A stretch of 64,000 nt of DNA from Boswellia sacra (taxonomy: Eukaryota > Streptophyta > Magnoliopsida > Sapindales > Burseraceae). The position numbers and the translations under genes were made by a program. The notes beneath the pieces were generated by a model that saw only the letters and a program-made list of their open reading frames with translations, had not been told where the DNA came from and did not search any database. Where the stretch lies: positions 62,001-126,000 of the forward strand of contig SNVD02002551.1 in NCBI GenBank assembly GCA_013180625.2, written 5' to 3'. Below, one piece after another: positions 11,126 to 21,109 of the stretch; positions within the stretch are counted from its first letter, which is position 1; each line of letters begins with the position of its first letter.

Positions 11126-11444
11126 TTAGAACGAGATAAAATAGGTTTAATTGTCAAAAAGATTAAATACTACCACTATTATTATGATTATGCTTGAAAA
11201 TATTCATCCTAGTACAGTTATTTAAGTAGTTTCTTAATACAAAAGTTGACCACAAATATCACATTTTCTACATGAAAAGCACCACCTAGTCAAAGAAAAT
11301 GAACAGTAAGTTTGATAGAGGCAAAGACTGAAAGTTTGGTAACATGACAATTACAGTAGGATTTTGGTGTTATGCTATTCTCAACAGTTTAGATGAAAAG
11401 AGGATGAATGAAAATCGAACTAGTCAACGTTTCGATTATGGTGG
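11126..11444 (-). other. Probable CLC-f intron
   Basis: About 320 bp between two CLC-f exons. AT-rich, with no protein resemblance on either strand. Exact splice sites cannot be fixed, because the upstream exon has a frameshift close to its end. Confidence 0.5.
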
Positions 11445-11843
11445 AAGAAGATGATAATTTACCGCTAGGGGAGCAGAAGTCATACGGGGACCTTAAAGGC
11501 CGGTTCAGAGCCAAGACCAACTTCTGACACTATAGAAGCGATAACAGCGCTAAGAATGACCATGTAAGTAGTATTTGTCAATGACGTGGGTGAATTTGTT
11601 GATGCCGAAGGCCACAAGACAGACTCTACAACAAAAAAGTAGCAAGCAATAGCGGCATTGAATCCTATGGACAAAGCAAAAAGCAAGTTAAGTCAGGAAA
11701 ATGAAAAAGAGGAAGCATGATACAAATATGTGCAGTTAGTAATATCTTGTAAACAAACCAGAAGTGATTCCAATAGCGGAACCTGCAACTACGAGAGAGA
11801 GCTTTCTGAGAGAACCTTTATCTCGATCAAAGAGAGTTCCAAC

Positions 11844-12044
11844 TATTATGGACCGCTTCCGGTTTGCGCAACAATAACTTTTCAACAAATGGGCCACCAT
11901 ATATGGAGTAAGTATCTAGTCCAAAAGACTAGTCTATTAGGTGGAGGAACTCCTCCCATATATAAGCCCTATGACCTTCCCTTAACCAATCAATGTGGGA
12001 CTCCCAATGAGGATTATCCAAATAGGGACTCCACATCTACAACA
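11844..12044 (-). repeat. TRIM LTR (3' LTR on the minus strand)
   Basis: 201-bp direct repeat, highly similar to 12208-12408. The first bases (tattatgg) differ from tgttatgg in the other copy. It ends ctacaaca at 12044. Confidence 0.9.
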
Positions 12045-12192
12045 ATCTCCCTCCTCAGACAAGGCCCTGGCGTGATGGCAGCGTCATCTTTGTCTGAACC
12101 ACCAACGATAATCCTCCACAAAGACAAGGCCCCGGTGGGCAATGACACCATCCTTGTCTGAACCAAATGAGTCCACATTGCTGTCTTGGGTT

Positions 12193-12205
12193 GGCTTTGA
12201 TACCA
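12193..12205 (-). promoter_or_regulatory. TRIM primer-binding site (initiator-Met tRNA)
   Basis: The minus strand reads TGGTATCAAAGCC, complementary to the plant initiator-Met tRNA 3' end with one likely mismatch. It sits two bases from the LTR end, as expected. Confidence 0.85.
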
Positions 12206-12207
12206 CT

Positions 12208-12408
12208 TGTTATGGACCGCTTCCAGTTTGCGCAATAATAACTTTTCAACAAATGGGCCACCATATATGGAGTAAGTATCCAGCCCAAAAGACTAGTCTA
12301 TTAGGTGGAGGAACTCCTCCCATATATAAGCCCCATGACCTTCCCTTAACTAATCAATGTAGGACTCCTAATGAGGATTATCCAAATGGGGACTCCACAT
12401 CTACAACA
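12208..12408 (-). repeat. TRIM LTR (5' LTR on the minus strand)
   Basis: 201-bp direct repeat bounded by tg...ca. It is followed by the target duplication ccaac (12409-12413), beyond which CLC-f coding resumes. Confidence 0.9.
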
Positions 12409-12717
12409 CCAACTCCCTTGGCTACGGATTTGCCTATGTCCACACTTGGACCTTCAGGCGCGAGTGAATTGCCAGTGCCAAGAGTGACACAAGCAGTTGC
12501 TGCCTTCAAAAGAGGCTGCAATGTTGCCTTGAAAACATTGAGGTTGATATTACTACGGTTAGTAGAAGCTCTTTGTTCTTGTGGATTATCTAGAGCAGCT
12601 CAAAGCTCGTTAAAATGCTAACAATGAACCCACCACAGACGGGTACCAAAATGACACGAGTCTAGATGGCTTCATTGGGCTCCTCCCTCAACCAGGAGGC
12701 ACCCCGATTGGGAATCC

Positions 12718-13276
12718 TGTTGAGTGTGGCTCATATGCAAGTGGGAGAGATCCCACATTGGTTAAGTAGTAAAGCTTGGGTCTCATATGGGCTTATAAAA
12801 GAAGCCATATGGGAGAAGTTTAAGTGTCCCATTAGAAATTCTCCTCTACCCCCTATATTTGTAAGGTCTCACATATAAGATCTTATAGTTTAAGGGCCTT
12901 TTATTAAGGACCTCAAAGTTTATAATATTTGCTTTTTTCCCCTTTGATTTTGGGAATTTGTACTATTGCCTAATTGTTTGGGTAATTACAGTTTGGCCCA
13001 ACTATTCGGGTAATTATAATTTGGCCAAATAGTTGTGGTATTTGTATTGTGGCCCAAAAGTTTGTAATTCTCTTTGAAAATAGTGGAAGGTTTCTTCAAC
13101 GGCGCCCGAGGACGTAGGTATTTATACCGAACCTCATTAAATCTTGGTGTTATTTCTATTCTGCATTGTTGGTTCATTGGTTGCCTCTTTAGTTGTTATT
13201 ATATTCAATTATCTGGCATAGTTTGTGGTTGTGCATTTTGGTTGTTTTATTGCTTTCGCTTCCGGTCTGCGCAACA
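12718..13276 (+). repeat. Copia 5' LTR
   Basis: 559 bp, tg...ca. It contains a run of related segments (tttgggtaattacagtttggccc) and the conserved terminus cgcttccggtctgcgcaaca. The 3' LTR is 543 bp with scattered substitutions and small indels, so the insertion is not recent. A TATA-like cue (cttataaaag near 12791) and the downstream gaccttat-type region could mark the LTR promoter and polyadenylation sites. Confidence 0.92.
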
Positions 13277-13278
13277 AT

Positions 13279-13292
13279 TGGTATCAGAGCTT
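13279..13292 (+). promoter_or_regulatory. Copia primer-binding site
   Basis: TGGTATCAGAGCTT, two bases after the 5' LTR. Its first 12 bases are complementary to the plant initiator-Met tRNA 3' end, the usual copia primer. Confidence 0.92.
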
Positions 13293-13442
13293 AAGGTTTT
13301 GGGTAGTTAGTGGCTATTTCATTGAAGCACTTGCTACTATTCTGGGTTGTTGAATTTGGATTGCTAGTTATTGAATATAATAGTTTGTTTGGAGCTTGGT
13401 TATTAGTGATTTGTATATCAAGGTTATTTGTGAGAGGTGGTG

Positions 13443-13740
13443 ATGGCATCATCATCGACTGTATTAGAGAAGACAATGACTGTGAAAAATACAAAAATAG
13501 ATGGATTGACAGTGAGAAGGCGTAGTCAAAGTAGGAAACCAGGAAAAAGGGGAAAAACTTGGTCGAGGGGTAGATTCGGAAAAGATGAGTGTGCCTTATA
13601 TTGTAAGAAAGGGCATTGGAAGAAAGATTGTCCTAAATTAAAAAAAAAAAAGATAAGAGTAAGGCTATTTCTGATGCATTTGTTGTTGAGCGTGAGGATG
13701 ATAGTGAGTCAGATATATGTCTAGTTGGTCACCCATCCAC
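13443..13740 (+). pseudogene. Copia gag remnant with zinc knuckle, internally deleted
   Basis: The ATG at 13443 (MASSSTVLEKTMTVKNTKIDG) is followed after about 20 codons by the basic linker that normally precedes the nucleocapsid knuckle (RRRSQSRKPGKRGKTWSRG). The ~200-residue capsid-type body of a copia Gag is therefore missing. The knuckle reads C-A-L-Y-C-K-K-G-H-W-K-K-D-C, a C-x3-C-x3-H-x4-C spacing instead of C-x2-C-x4-H-x4-C, which points to a small rearrangement. An A-run at 13640-13651 probably carries a frameshift. Confidence 0.75.
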
Positions 13741-13744
13741 TTCT

Positions 13745-14996
13745 GGTTCTGATGAGTGGATTATGGATTCGGGTTGTACTTATCATATATGTCCACATAG
13801 AGAGTGGTTCTTTCAGTTTGAAGAGCTTGATGGTGGAGTTGTGTATATGGGCAATGATGATATTTGCCATACTGCTGGGATAGATTCAATCCGATTGAGG
13901 AATCATGATGGACTGACTAGAGTTCTGACAGATGTTCTGTATGTACTAAGGTTGAGGAAGAATCTCATCTCTTTGAGAGCCTTGGAATCTAAAGGCTGTG
14001 GGATATCTATTCGAGGTGGTATTCTGAGGGTCACTTCAGGCGCTCTTGTGGTGTTGAAAGGCACTAGGAGGAACAACTTGTATTACTATAATGGTAGCAC
14101 GGTTATTGGATCAGCGGCTATGGTTTCTGGTAATGATGTAGATTTAGAGATCACGAGACTATGACATATACGTTTAGGACATGCAGGTGAGAAAGCCTTA
14201 TTCAGTTTGGTGAAACGAGACTTATTGAAAGGTGCAAAGACCTGCAAGCTGGATTTTTGTGAGCATTGTGTTCTGGGAAAGCAGAAGAGAGTGAAATTTG
14301 GTACCGCTATTCATAATACCAAGGCTATTCTTGATTATGTTCACTCAGATGTGTGGGGACCTACCAAAACCGCATTGATGGGAGGTAGGCACTACTTTGT
14401 TACTTTTGTTGATGACTTTTCTAGAAGAACTTGGGTGTATTGTTTGAAATCAAAAGATGATGTAATTGGTGTTTTCCTTAAATGGAAAAAGATGATTAAG
14501 ACACAAACTGGTAAGAAAATCAAGCATCTCAGAACAGACAATGGTGGTGAGTATTGCAGTGATCAGTTTTTGAAATTGTGTCGTGATGAGGGAATTGTAC
14601 GTCATTTTACTGTTAGAGTACACCACAGTAGAATGGGGTGGCAGAACGCATGAATCGGACATTGCTGGAGAAAGTTCGGTGTATGTTGTCCAATGCTGGG
14701 TTGGGCAAGGAATTTTGGGCTGAGGCTGTGACTTATGTGTGTCATCTCATTAATCGTCTACCTTCAGCTGCTATTGGTGATAGAACTCCATTGGAGGTAT
14801 GGTCTGGACAACCTGTTTCTGATTATGATTCTTTACATGTTTTTTGTTCAACTGCATATTATCATGTGAAAGAATCTAAGCTAAATCCTAGAGCCAAGAA
14901 AGCGATTTTCTTGGGATTTGCTTCGAAAGTAAAAGGATATCGTCTTTGGTGTCCTAGTTTGAGGAAGATTGTATCCAGTCGAGATGTGACATTTGA
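13745..14996 (+). pseudogene. Copia Pol 5' part: protease and integrase
   Basis: The aspartic-protease active site reads DEWIMDSGCTYHICPH (D-S-G near 13764). A GAG-preintegrase zinc site follows, with HIRLGHAG (stop TGA at 14162 just before it) and CEHCVLGKQ. The integrase core has SDVWGP, FVDDFSRRTWVY, LRTDNGGEY and, after a frameshift and a TAG near 14620, NGVAERMNRTLLEKV with the catalytic glutamate. The C-terminal region runs through LEVWSGQPVSDYDSLHVF to RDVTFDES, where the Mutator-like element enters. By family it processes Gag-Pol and inserts the cDNA; this copy is inactive. Confidence 0.9.
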
Positions 14997-15004
14997 TGAG
15001 TCTT

Positions 15005-15070
15005 GGGATATTTTTTAAATAACCTCTTTGAGAGTTGGCTTTCTAAATGTGACCCTTATCTCAATTTTAT
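15005..15070 (+). repeat. Left terminal inverted repeat of the Mutator-like element
   Basis: Imperfectly complementary to 22035-22100. Shared features in order: gg..a.atttt, ataacc.ctt..ag.gtt..ctt, then accc and a later aattt. Confidence 0.65.
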
Positions 15071-15199
15071 ATATATATATAACCCTTTTTTCATGTAAAA
15101 AGACATAAATATCCTTTTCAAATGAGTGTTTATAGCTTCTATTGTTTTCATCTTTTAATTTATCAATCGGTTGAAGATTTTTGAATCTCAGCTCCAGTG

Positions 15200-16629
15200 A
15201 TGGCCACCCCTCCTTTGCGGAAGAAATCGATCCCTTTTCGAGGATCTCCCAGGATTGCCTCTGTCATCCAAGCACCTTTAGTGCGTCTCTGCATCAAATT
15301 CGACTTCTCCACCGAAGCTTCACTGTCGTTGTCGTCAGCACTTCTCGACTAGCTCCGAGCTACTTTTCCTTACCTCGACCCTAAAGTATCTCTTCCTCTC
15401 TTGCTCTTTGTAGAATTAGTTTAAAAGCTGAAACTAAGGCGTATTTGTTTCAGCTTCTTGCTTTTATCAAAATTGCATTCAAATAAGGGAAATGATAGTT
15501 TGATTTTCTTGGACGATATTTAGAATAGTCTAAATATTGATCTATGTATCAGTTTATTGATTTGACATTAAGGGTTGGGTTGGGTTGGACGATAAGGAAA
15601 CTAGGGGAAAGAAATTGAGAACTTGTGTGATTTTTTGTATTTTTTTAACAAAAAAGTTTAAAGTTCTTCCATTTGTTTGCATGTGTTTTTGTAATCTGAT
15701 GTGTTATGGGTTGCTTTGAAAATTGGTAATTTGATCACCCAGAAGTTGCATCTTGACTGATTCATTGTAAGCTTGATTTGAAGTTTATATAGTGGGGAAA
15801 AAGTTCTATAGTCAATCTTTGTGATATGAATTTTTATTGGTATTACCTTGCAACTTCTGGAGAAAGCTGTTGAGGAATGTAACAATCATATAGACTCTGC
15901 AACTGAGAAATCAAATGAGTTTTGTCTAGGATCAGTTGTTGAAAACTTCAGCTTTGTTGAAGAAATGTGTGTAAATGCCAATGAAGTTATGATGTTGCAT
16001 TGTATTTATACCCCATTGAGGTACATATGTGTCCATGTTAATTAATTAATTCCTTATTCACATCTATTAACTAGTTCATAATCTAGTACGTTTCTTCACA
16101 TTTGACTGATATATGTTCAGTTAATAATTAGATTAGCTTCAATGTTATGCATGTTTGAATTGAATTCTTGTTTACTTGGTGCAGACAGTATTATATGGAC
16201 CCTTAAGATGATGTATACTGCTAAGTGTAATACATTGTCACAATATTATTATTGCTACTTTGTCCATCTAATGAGGTTAGATTTGTATCCTTTGATTTCA
16301 CATCGAACAGATTTGTATGTTTCGTTTGATTGTGCAGATAAATTATTTTCTTTCTTTTTTGTTCAATTGCTACATTAGAATGATTGTTCTATAAATGTTG
16401 CTACATCTGACAGTCAATTGACTCCAAACAAGCTTTCAGTGGATGGTGCAAAATGGGTGGACTCATTTATGACATAAATGATGGGTGTTACTAATATGGA
16501 TGATGCTAAAGCCGTTGCCTCAAGAGTGTTGCAGATTTTAGAGAAATCCATCATGGCAAGTACTGCTGATGAGGCAGATTTTAGAGAAATCCTCAAAAAG
16601 AAGACACTGGATAGAGAGATGGAAGCTTA
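15200..16629 (+). pseudogene. Captured CUE-domain (ubiquitin-binding) protein gene fragment
   Basis: Three exon-like blocks read in one direction. 15200-15385: MATPPLRKKS, then LRATFPYLDPK. 15854 to about 15970: LLEKAVEECNNHIDSA, then FCLGS. About 16409-16629: LSVDGAKWVDSFMT, then DDAKAVASRVLQILEKSI. Joined, they match the plant Cue-protein family (CUE domain LRxxFPxMDPKLLExALEEC, then DGAxWVD and VLEVLEKSI), which binds ubiquitin. The C-terminal coiled coil is missing. The intron donor gtatct at 15386 is intact, but the acceptor before 15854 reads CAA instead of CAG. Stops: TAG in place of the Gln before LRA (near 15353) and TAA near 16478. Presence of introns means capture at DNA level. Confidence 0.78.
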
Positions 16630-16860
16630 GCCTACCTTAATTGATTTGCATCACCTGAACTGTAATGTCAAAACGATTTGTTTGTGTTATTTGATCGTGT
16701 TGTGATTGCATTCTCTCATTAATTAGGCACCAAAATTTGTTTAATGTGATATAGTCATGAGTCATTAGATGTATTGACTCATTTTATGACAAACTGTGTA
16801 TGACTTTTGAAACCAAGACAAAATGTATTGTCTTAGATGTTCATGGTGCAAACTTTCTTT
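16630..16860 (+). other. Unassigned DNA between the captured gene and the palindrome array
   Basis: AT-rich. I see no coding resemblance. It may be 3' flank of the captured gene. Confidence 0.4.
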
Positions 16861-18760
16861 ATTCCTAAACTTTGCATAACATTGTTGTGTAGCAAGCACA
16901 TTTTGTCTTGCAAAATTCCTAAGACCTAAAATTTACACAACATAGTTGTGCTCACTATTTTTTGCACAACGAGTTAGCACGAACAATTCGTGCAAAAAAG
17001 TGAATTCTGGAATTTTACATGACTGAATCGTATTTCCACGATTTCCAAAATAGACATCATAGTTATGGATGATAAAATTTATAATTATCTATAATATCAA
17101 TAGAAAAGGACAACTAAAACAGGATAACTCAAAGAATCGATAAATTAAATTCAGAAATTTGGCACGACCAAGTCGTGCAATGAAATGAAATCGGTTCTGT
17201 TGTCGTGCTTATAGCACGATGTAGTCATGCAGTGAATAAAATCAACTACAAAACCACTAAGTGTTGCATAACCCAGTCGTGCACTTGCTCGTGCACAAAT
17301 TACAGCTAAAAATTTGGCACGACCTAATCGTGCTAATTAGCACGACTAGGTCGTGCAATTAGAATGAAAATGGTTTTGTTGCACGACCTAATCGTGCCTA
17401 AAATATTATAAGAAGTTAAAGGATGATGTGTTTAAATTTCTCCAACACTCACACCCCAAAACGGCAAATTAAAAATTTCTCATGAAAGGAATGTCAAGCC
17501 AGTGCGTGAAGGTTAAAATCCAAGAAGTTGATTGTTGAGTTAACATTGAAAAAGCGAAGGTATTCATAGTGTTGATGACAATTATTATGTGAAGTTAGGT
17601 TTAGATTTAGTCTTTAGATTCTGTTTTGAATTCTGTTTTGTTGCACGACTGGGTCGTGCAATAAAACAGATTCTGTTTAGTTGCACGACTCGGTCGTGCT
17701 ACCAGCATGACCCAGTCGTGCAACAACACAGATTTTCTTTTGAATTTTATGTTGTTCCACGACTGGGTCGTGCAATAAAATAGAATCTGTGTTGTTGCAC
17801 GACTAGGTCGTGCTACGACAGCATGATCGGGTCGTGCAATAGAGTCTAATGGGTTTGTTGCACGACCACGTCGTGCTGATTGCAATAGATTGGATTCGGG
17901 TTTGTTGCACGACCCGATTATATCGAAAACTTGGCATAACCAGGTCGTGCACAATGTGAAAGTGGCATTTTTGCACCACCACCTCGTGCAAAGTAGCAGA
18001 TTTAAAAATAGTCGTGCAAATAGGAGTATAACGGCCTAAAATATTATAAGAAGTTAAAGGACGAGATGTTTACAATTGTTACATATACACCTTTAAACCG
18101 TGGATGAAATTGGCATATAATTACCAAAGTGCTTTAACATTAAAAAAGTTATACATATTCTGTTATGAAATCTGCTTTGTTGCACAACCCGCTCGTGCTG
18201 ATAGCACGACTAGGTCATGCAATATAGTGAAAACTATTTTATTGCATGACCTGGTCGTGTTGATTGCACGACTGGGTCGACAACAAAACAGAACCTGTTT
18301 TGAAATCTGCTTTGTTGCACGACCGGGTTGTGCAACAAAACAGATTCTATTTTGAAATTTGCTTTGTTGCACGACCCGATTGTGCAATAGAGTGAAATCT
18401 GTTTTGTTGCACGACCGGGTTGTGCAACAAAACAGATTTTATTTTGAAATTTGCTTTGTTGCACGACCCGGTCATGCTACTAGGAAATCTGTTTTGTTGC
18501 ACGACCGGGTTGTGCAACAAAACAGATTTTATTTTGAAATTTGCTTTGTTGCACGACCCGGTCATGCTACTAGTCGTGCAATAGAGTCTAATGGGTTTGT
18601 TGCACGACCCCATCGTGCTGATTGCAATAGAGTGAATTCCAGGCAATATGCACGACCCGATTACATCGAAAACTTGGCACGACCAGATCGTGCACAAGGT
18701 GAAAGTGGCATTTTTGCACCACCACGAGTGAAGTAGCATATTTAAAAATAGTCGTGCAAA
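16860..18760 (+). repeat. GCACGAC/GTCGTGC palindrome array, main block
   Basis: Dozens of copies of a 7-bp inverted pair around a 2-3-bp centre, consensus GCACGACYNGGTCGTGC, about 30-50 bp apart and linked by sequence such as aataaaacagattctgttttgttg. Each can form a short hairpin on either strand. Variants are mainly C-to-T or G-to-A at CpG (gcatgac, gttgtgc). Density is highest at 17640-18680. Translated frames here (for example on the minus strand at 17607-17954) are just repeats of the motif and are not proteins. It lies wholly inside the Mutator-like element. Confidence 0.9.
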
Positions 18761-18900
18761 TAGGAGTATAACGGCCTAAAATATTATAAGAAGTTAAAGG
18801 ACGATGTGTTTACAGTTGTTACATATACACCTTTAAACCATGGATGAGATTGGCATATAATTACCAAAATGCTTTAACTATTTGAAAAGTGATACATGGA
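17397..18900 (+). repeat. Higher-order repeat: three copies of a conserved ~90-bp spacer block
   Basis: The block cctaaaatattataagaag, then ttaaaggacgatgtgttta, recurs at about 17399, 18034 and 18777 (spacing about 635 and 743 bp). The last two copies continue with ttacatatacacctttaaac and ggcatataattaccaaa. They are preceded by the same lead (tttttgcaccaccac, then aaatagtcgtgcaaatagg). The palindromes between blocks differ in number, so whole array units were duplicated. Confidence 0.8.
18395..18529 (+). repeat. Two identical 45-bp hairpin palindromes in a 90-bp tandem repeat
   Basis: At 18395-18439 and again at 18485-18529 the arm AAATCTGTTTTGTTGCAC, extended by G-ACC, faces its near-complement, giving arms of about 22 bp with one mismatch. 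The intervening DNA is also repeated (period 90 bp). An RNA from either strand would fold into a stable stem. Confidence 0.85.
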
Positions 18901-19977
18901 TATAACGACAATAATATCATCAAAGGTATGATTCTGTAATTACTCATTCCATTGAATCAAATACATATATCCAAAAGAGGATTACAAAGTTTGAGAAGAA
19001 TGTCATGGTTTCTAAAATGCAAAATTTCAACATGGTTTTGCAACTCATTTCCACGATCTCATATCAAACATAACTACCGCCAACTCCTTCCTATAGTTTC
19101 GAGCATGGTCTGGATGACGTATAACTTCTATAGACCCACCAATAATTAGGCAATGAAGATACATTATAATAAAAACTTCACAATCTCCACTGCATAAGAA
19201 AAGAACATAATGGTTAGTTGCAACTTCAAGAGAGGATATTACGATAATAGAATGAGGCTTCTCAGTTAGTGGCCGAACCCATGGCAACTGCCAACACCTT
19301 GTTTTATCTTCGACTTCCTTGGTCCATTTCTATCACATGTGATGTATCACAAACCCCATGTTGTTGATTATACATATAGTTGAAAGCAACATCAACACCA
19401 AATGTTGTGATCATACACATAAGATATTAATTTTGGGCAACCATATACGTTTGAAGTGACCAAATGACTGATATCACAATCCACAATTTTGAAAGAAAAT
19501 TGTAAGACAGAAAAGGCATGTATATTGTGGCCAAGCCAGTCATTACTTCTTACTGAGACAAGTTATAATTTACTAATGCAAGCAACAACATGCGATCTAC
19601 AAAAATAAATTTGAAGCCTACTTATTAAGAATGTGACAAGTTTTTTATAGAATTAACACTTTCTGCTTTACTTATAGATGGAACTCCATAAGTCTCAAAA
19701 AGAAGATCTGCCATTTTACTACGAGAATGAACTGGGTTCCATACACATTCTGTGATTAGGATAGGATGATCAATCTAGTTTGCCCTCAAATAAAAAGTGA
19801 ATCAAGAAAAGGTCAGGTGAACAGATAAATCAAGCTGAAGTCTTAGATATACCAAAAAATATATGCTAGCTTGAAAAAACAGGGCTAGTGATAAACATAA
19901 CATATAAACCAACAATATGAAACTGTATATCATGCACTTCAATAGTCATAGTAGAAATTTCAGAATCAAGAAATATC
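18900..19977 (+). other. Non-repetitive filler inside the Mutator-like element
   Basis: About 1.1 kb, AT-rich, without palindromes and without recognisable coding sequence on either strand. Origin unknown; it could be another captured segment. Confidence 0.4.
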
Positions 19978-20254
19978 AGCATGACCCAGTCGTACAAAAA
20001 AAGAAAACAAAAATATCGGTCATATTTTTTTTTCACGACCCATTCGTGCAATAAAACATAATCAAAACTGTATTCTGTTTTTTTCACGACCTGGTCGTGC
20101 AAAAAAACAGAATACAAAACACATTCTTTTTTTTGCACTAGCTGGTCGTGCAAGAAAAGAATGTGTTTTTTTGCACGATCACTGGGTCGTGCTGTCGTGC
20201 AAAAAAGCAGAATACAAATTTATACATCATTTTCTTGCACGACTGGGTCGTGAT
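19978..20254 (+). repeat. Second, smaller GTCGTGC palindrome cluster
   Basis: Six to seven units of the same palindrome (catgacccagtcgtac, cacgacctggtcgtgc, cacgactgggtcgtg), spaced by A- or T-rich tracts that are themselves inverted (tgtattctgttttttt against aaaaaaacagaatacaaa). Separated from the main block by 1.2 kb. Confidence 0.85.
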
Positions 20255-20833
20255 GTTATAACATCTGTTTTGCTCCTGTTTTAGATGTTACTCTTGTCCA
20301 TTTCTGGTGATATTATATATAATTACAATGTAAGAGAAATAAAACCACTAACATTTCCAACAAAACGATTACAACACACACAACCATTGCTTCAAGTAAT
20401 GCTTTTAAATAAGCAGTTGGTACATATGATTGTTATCATATTCATTATGTGGTTAGTCCTTGACCTTGAGCATCATATTCGATAGTTTTACACCATTCAA
20501 CTACTCTTTTTTTTTTTAATTTAGTCCTAAAACGTAGTTCGAACATTATGATTTTGGAATCAAATACATGTGAAAAAGCTGGCAAGAACAACATCCATGG
20601 GTTTAACACATATAAGTTTGAGTTTCACTAGGTTGGGTTCACATATAGCTAGAGAAGGTGGCACGTTAGACATTGTCCATAGACAGGTTTTAAGGTGAAA
20701 GAGATGAATCTTTGGCTCTTTAAGTCCTCTAACTCCTACTAAATGGAGAACTTACAAACAAAGGAAATAGTCATTATCCTTGTTCAGATAAATGACCAAA
20801 CAGAGGCCTGGCCTAGTTGGATATCCGACGATG
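20255..20833 (+). other. Unassigned DNA inside the Mutator-like element
   Basis: AT-rich. I see no gene and no further GTCGTGC palindrome. Confidence 0.4.
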
Positions 20834-21109
20834 CACTTTAGTTCATAATTAATCATGATACCCAAAGCTGTAATGAGGTGTACATAAAGCTAAAGATAAG
20901 TTATCCCTTTCCTTTCCTCTTCCATTTAGTGGTTACTACATACAGTATTCTTCTAGGTGCCAAGAATTACACACTTTAGTTCATAATTAATCATGATACC
21001 CAAAGTTGTAATGAGGTGTACATAAAGCTAAAGATAGGTTGTCTCTTTCTTTTCCTCTTCCATTTAGTGGTTACTACATACAGTCTTCTTCTAGGTGCCA
21101 AGAACTACA
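20834..21109 (+). repeat. 138-bp tandem duplication
   Basis: Units 20834-20971 and 20972-21109 both begin cactttagttcataatt and end with ttctaggtgccaagaa.tac plus two to three bases. They differ at only a few positions. Confidence 0.9.

Larger units (their letters stand above)
11844..12408 (-). mobile_element. TRIM (terminal-repeat retrotransposon in miniature), 565 bp
   Basis: Two direct 201-bp repeats (11844-12044 and 12208-12408) flank a 163-bp interior with no coding capacity. On the minus strand the LTR starts TGTTGTAG and ends CCATAACA. Two bases past the minus-strand 5' LTR lies a primer-binding site, TGGTATCAAAGCC (12193-12205), complementary to the 3' end of initiator-Met tRNA. A purine-rich tract (gaggagggagatt) abuts the other LTR. 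The 5-bp target duplication ccaac (11839-11843 and 12409-12413) is perfect. The insertion disrupts a CLC-f exon just after the GPEG-type motif. Non-autonomous; it would need a partner's proteins. Confidence 0.9.

Noticed and set aside
11730..12621. Plus-strand frames across the TRIM and CLC-f exon
   Set aside because: They translate TRIM LTRs and antisense CLC-f sequence; the near-identical peptides in the two frames come from the direct LTR copies.
17589..18740. Several overlapping open frames on both strands with repeated ARPGRATKQ-like peptides
   Set aside because: They are translations of the GCACGAC/GTCGTGC palindromes; the same peptide appears on both strands and in shifted frames, so they are not proteins.
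16860..20254. CRISPR-like array
   Set aside because: The repeats are palindromic but spacers vary in length and are themselves related; the context is a plant transposon, with no cas genes.
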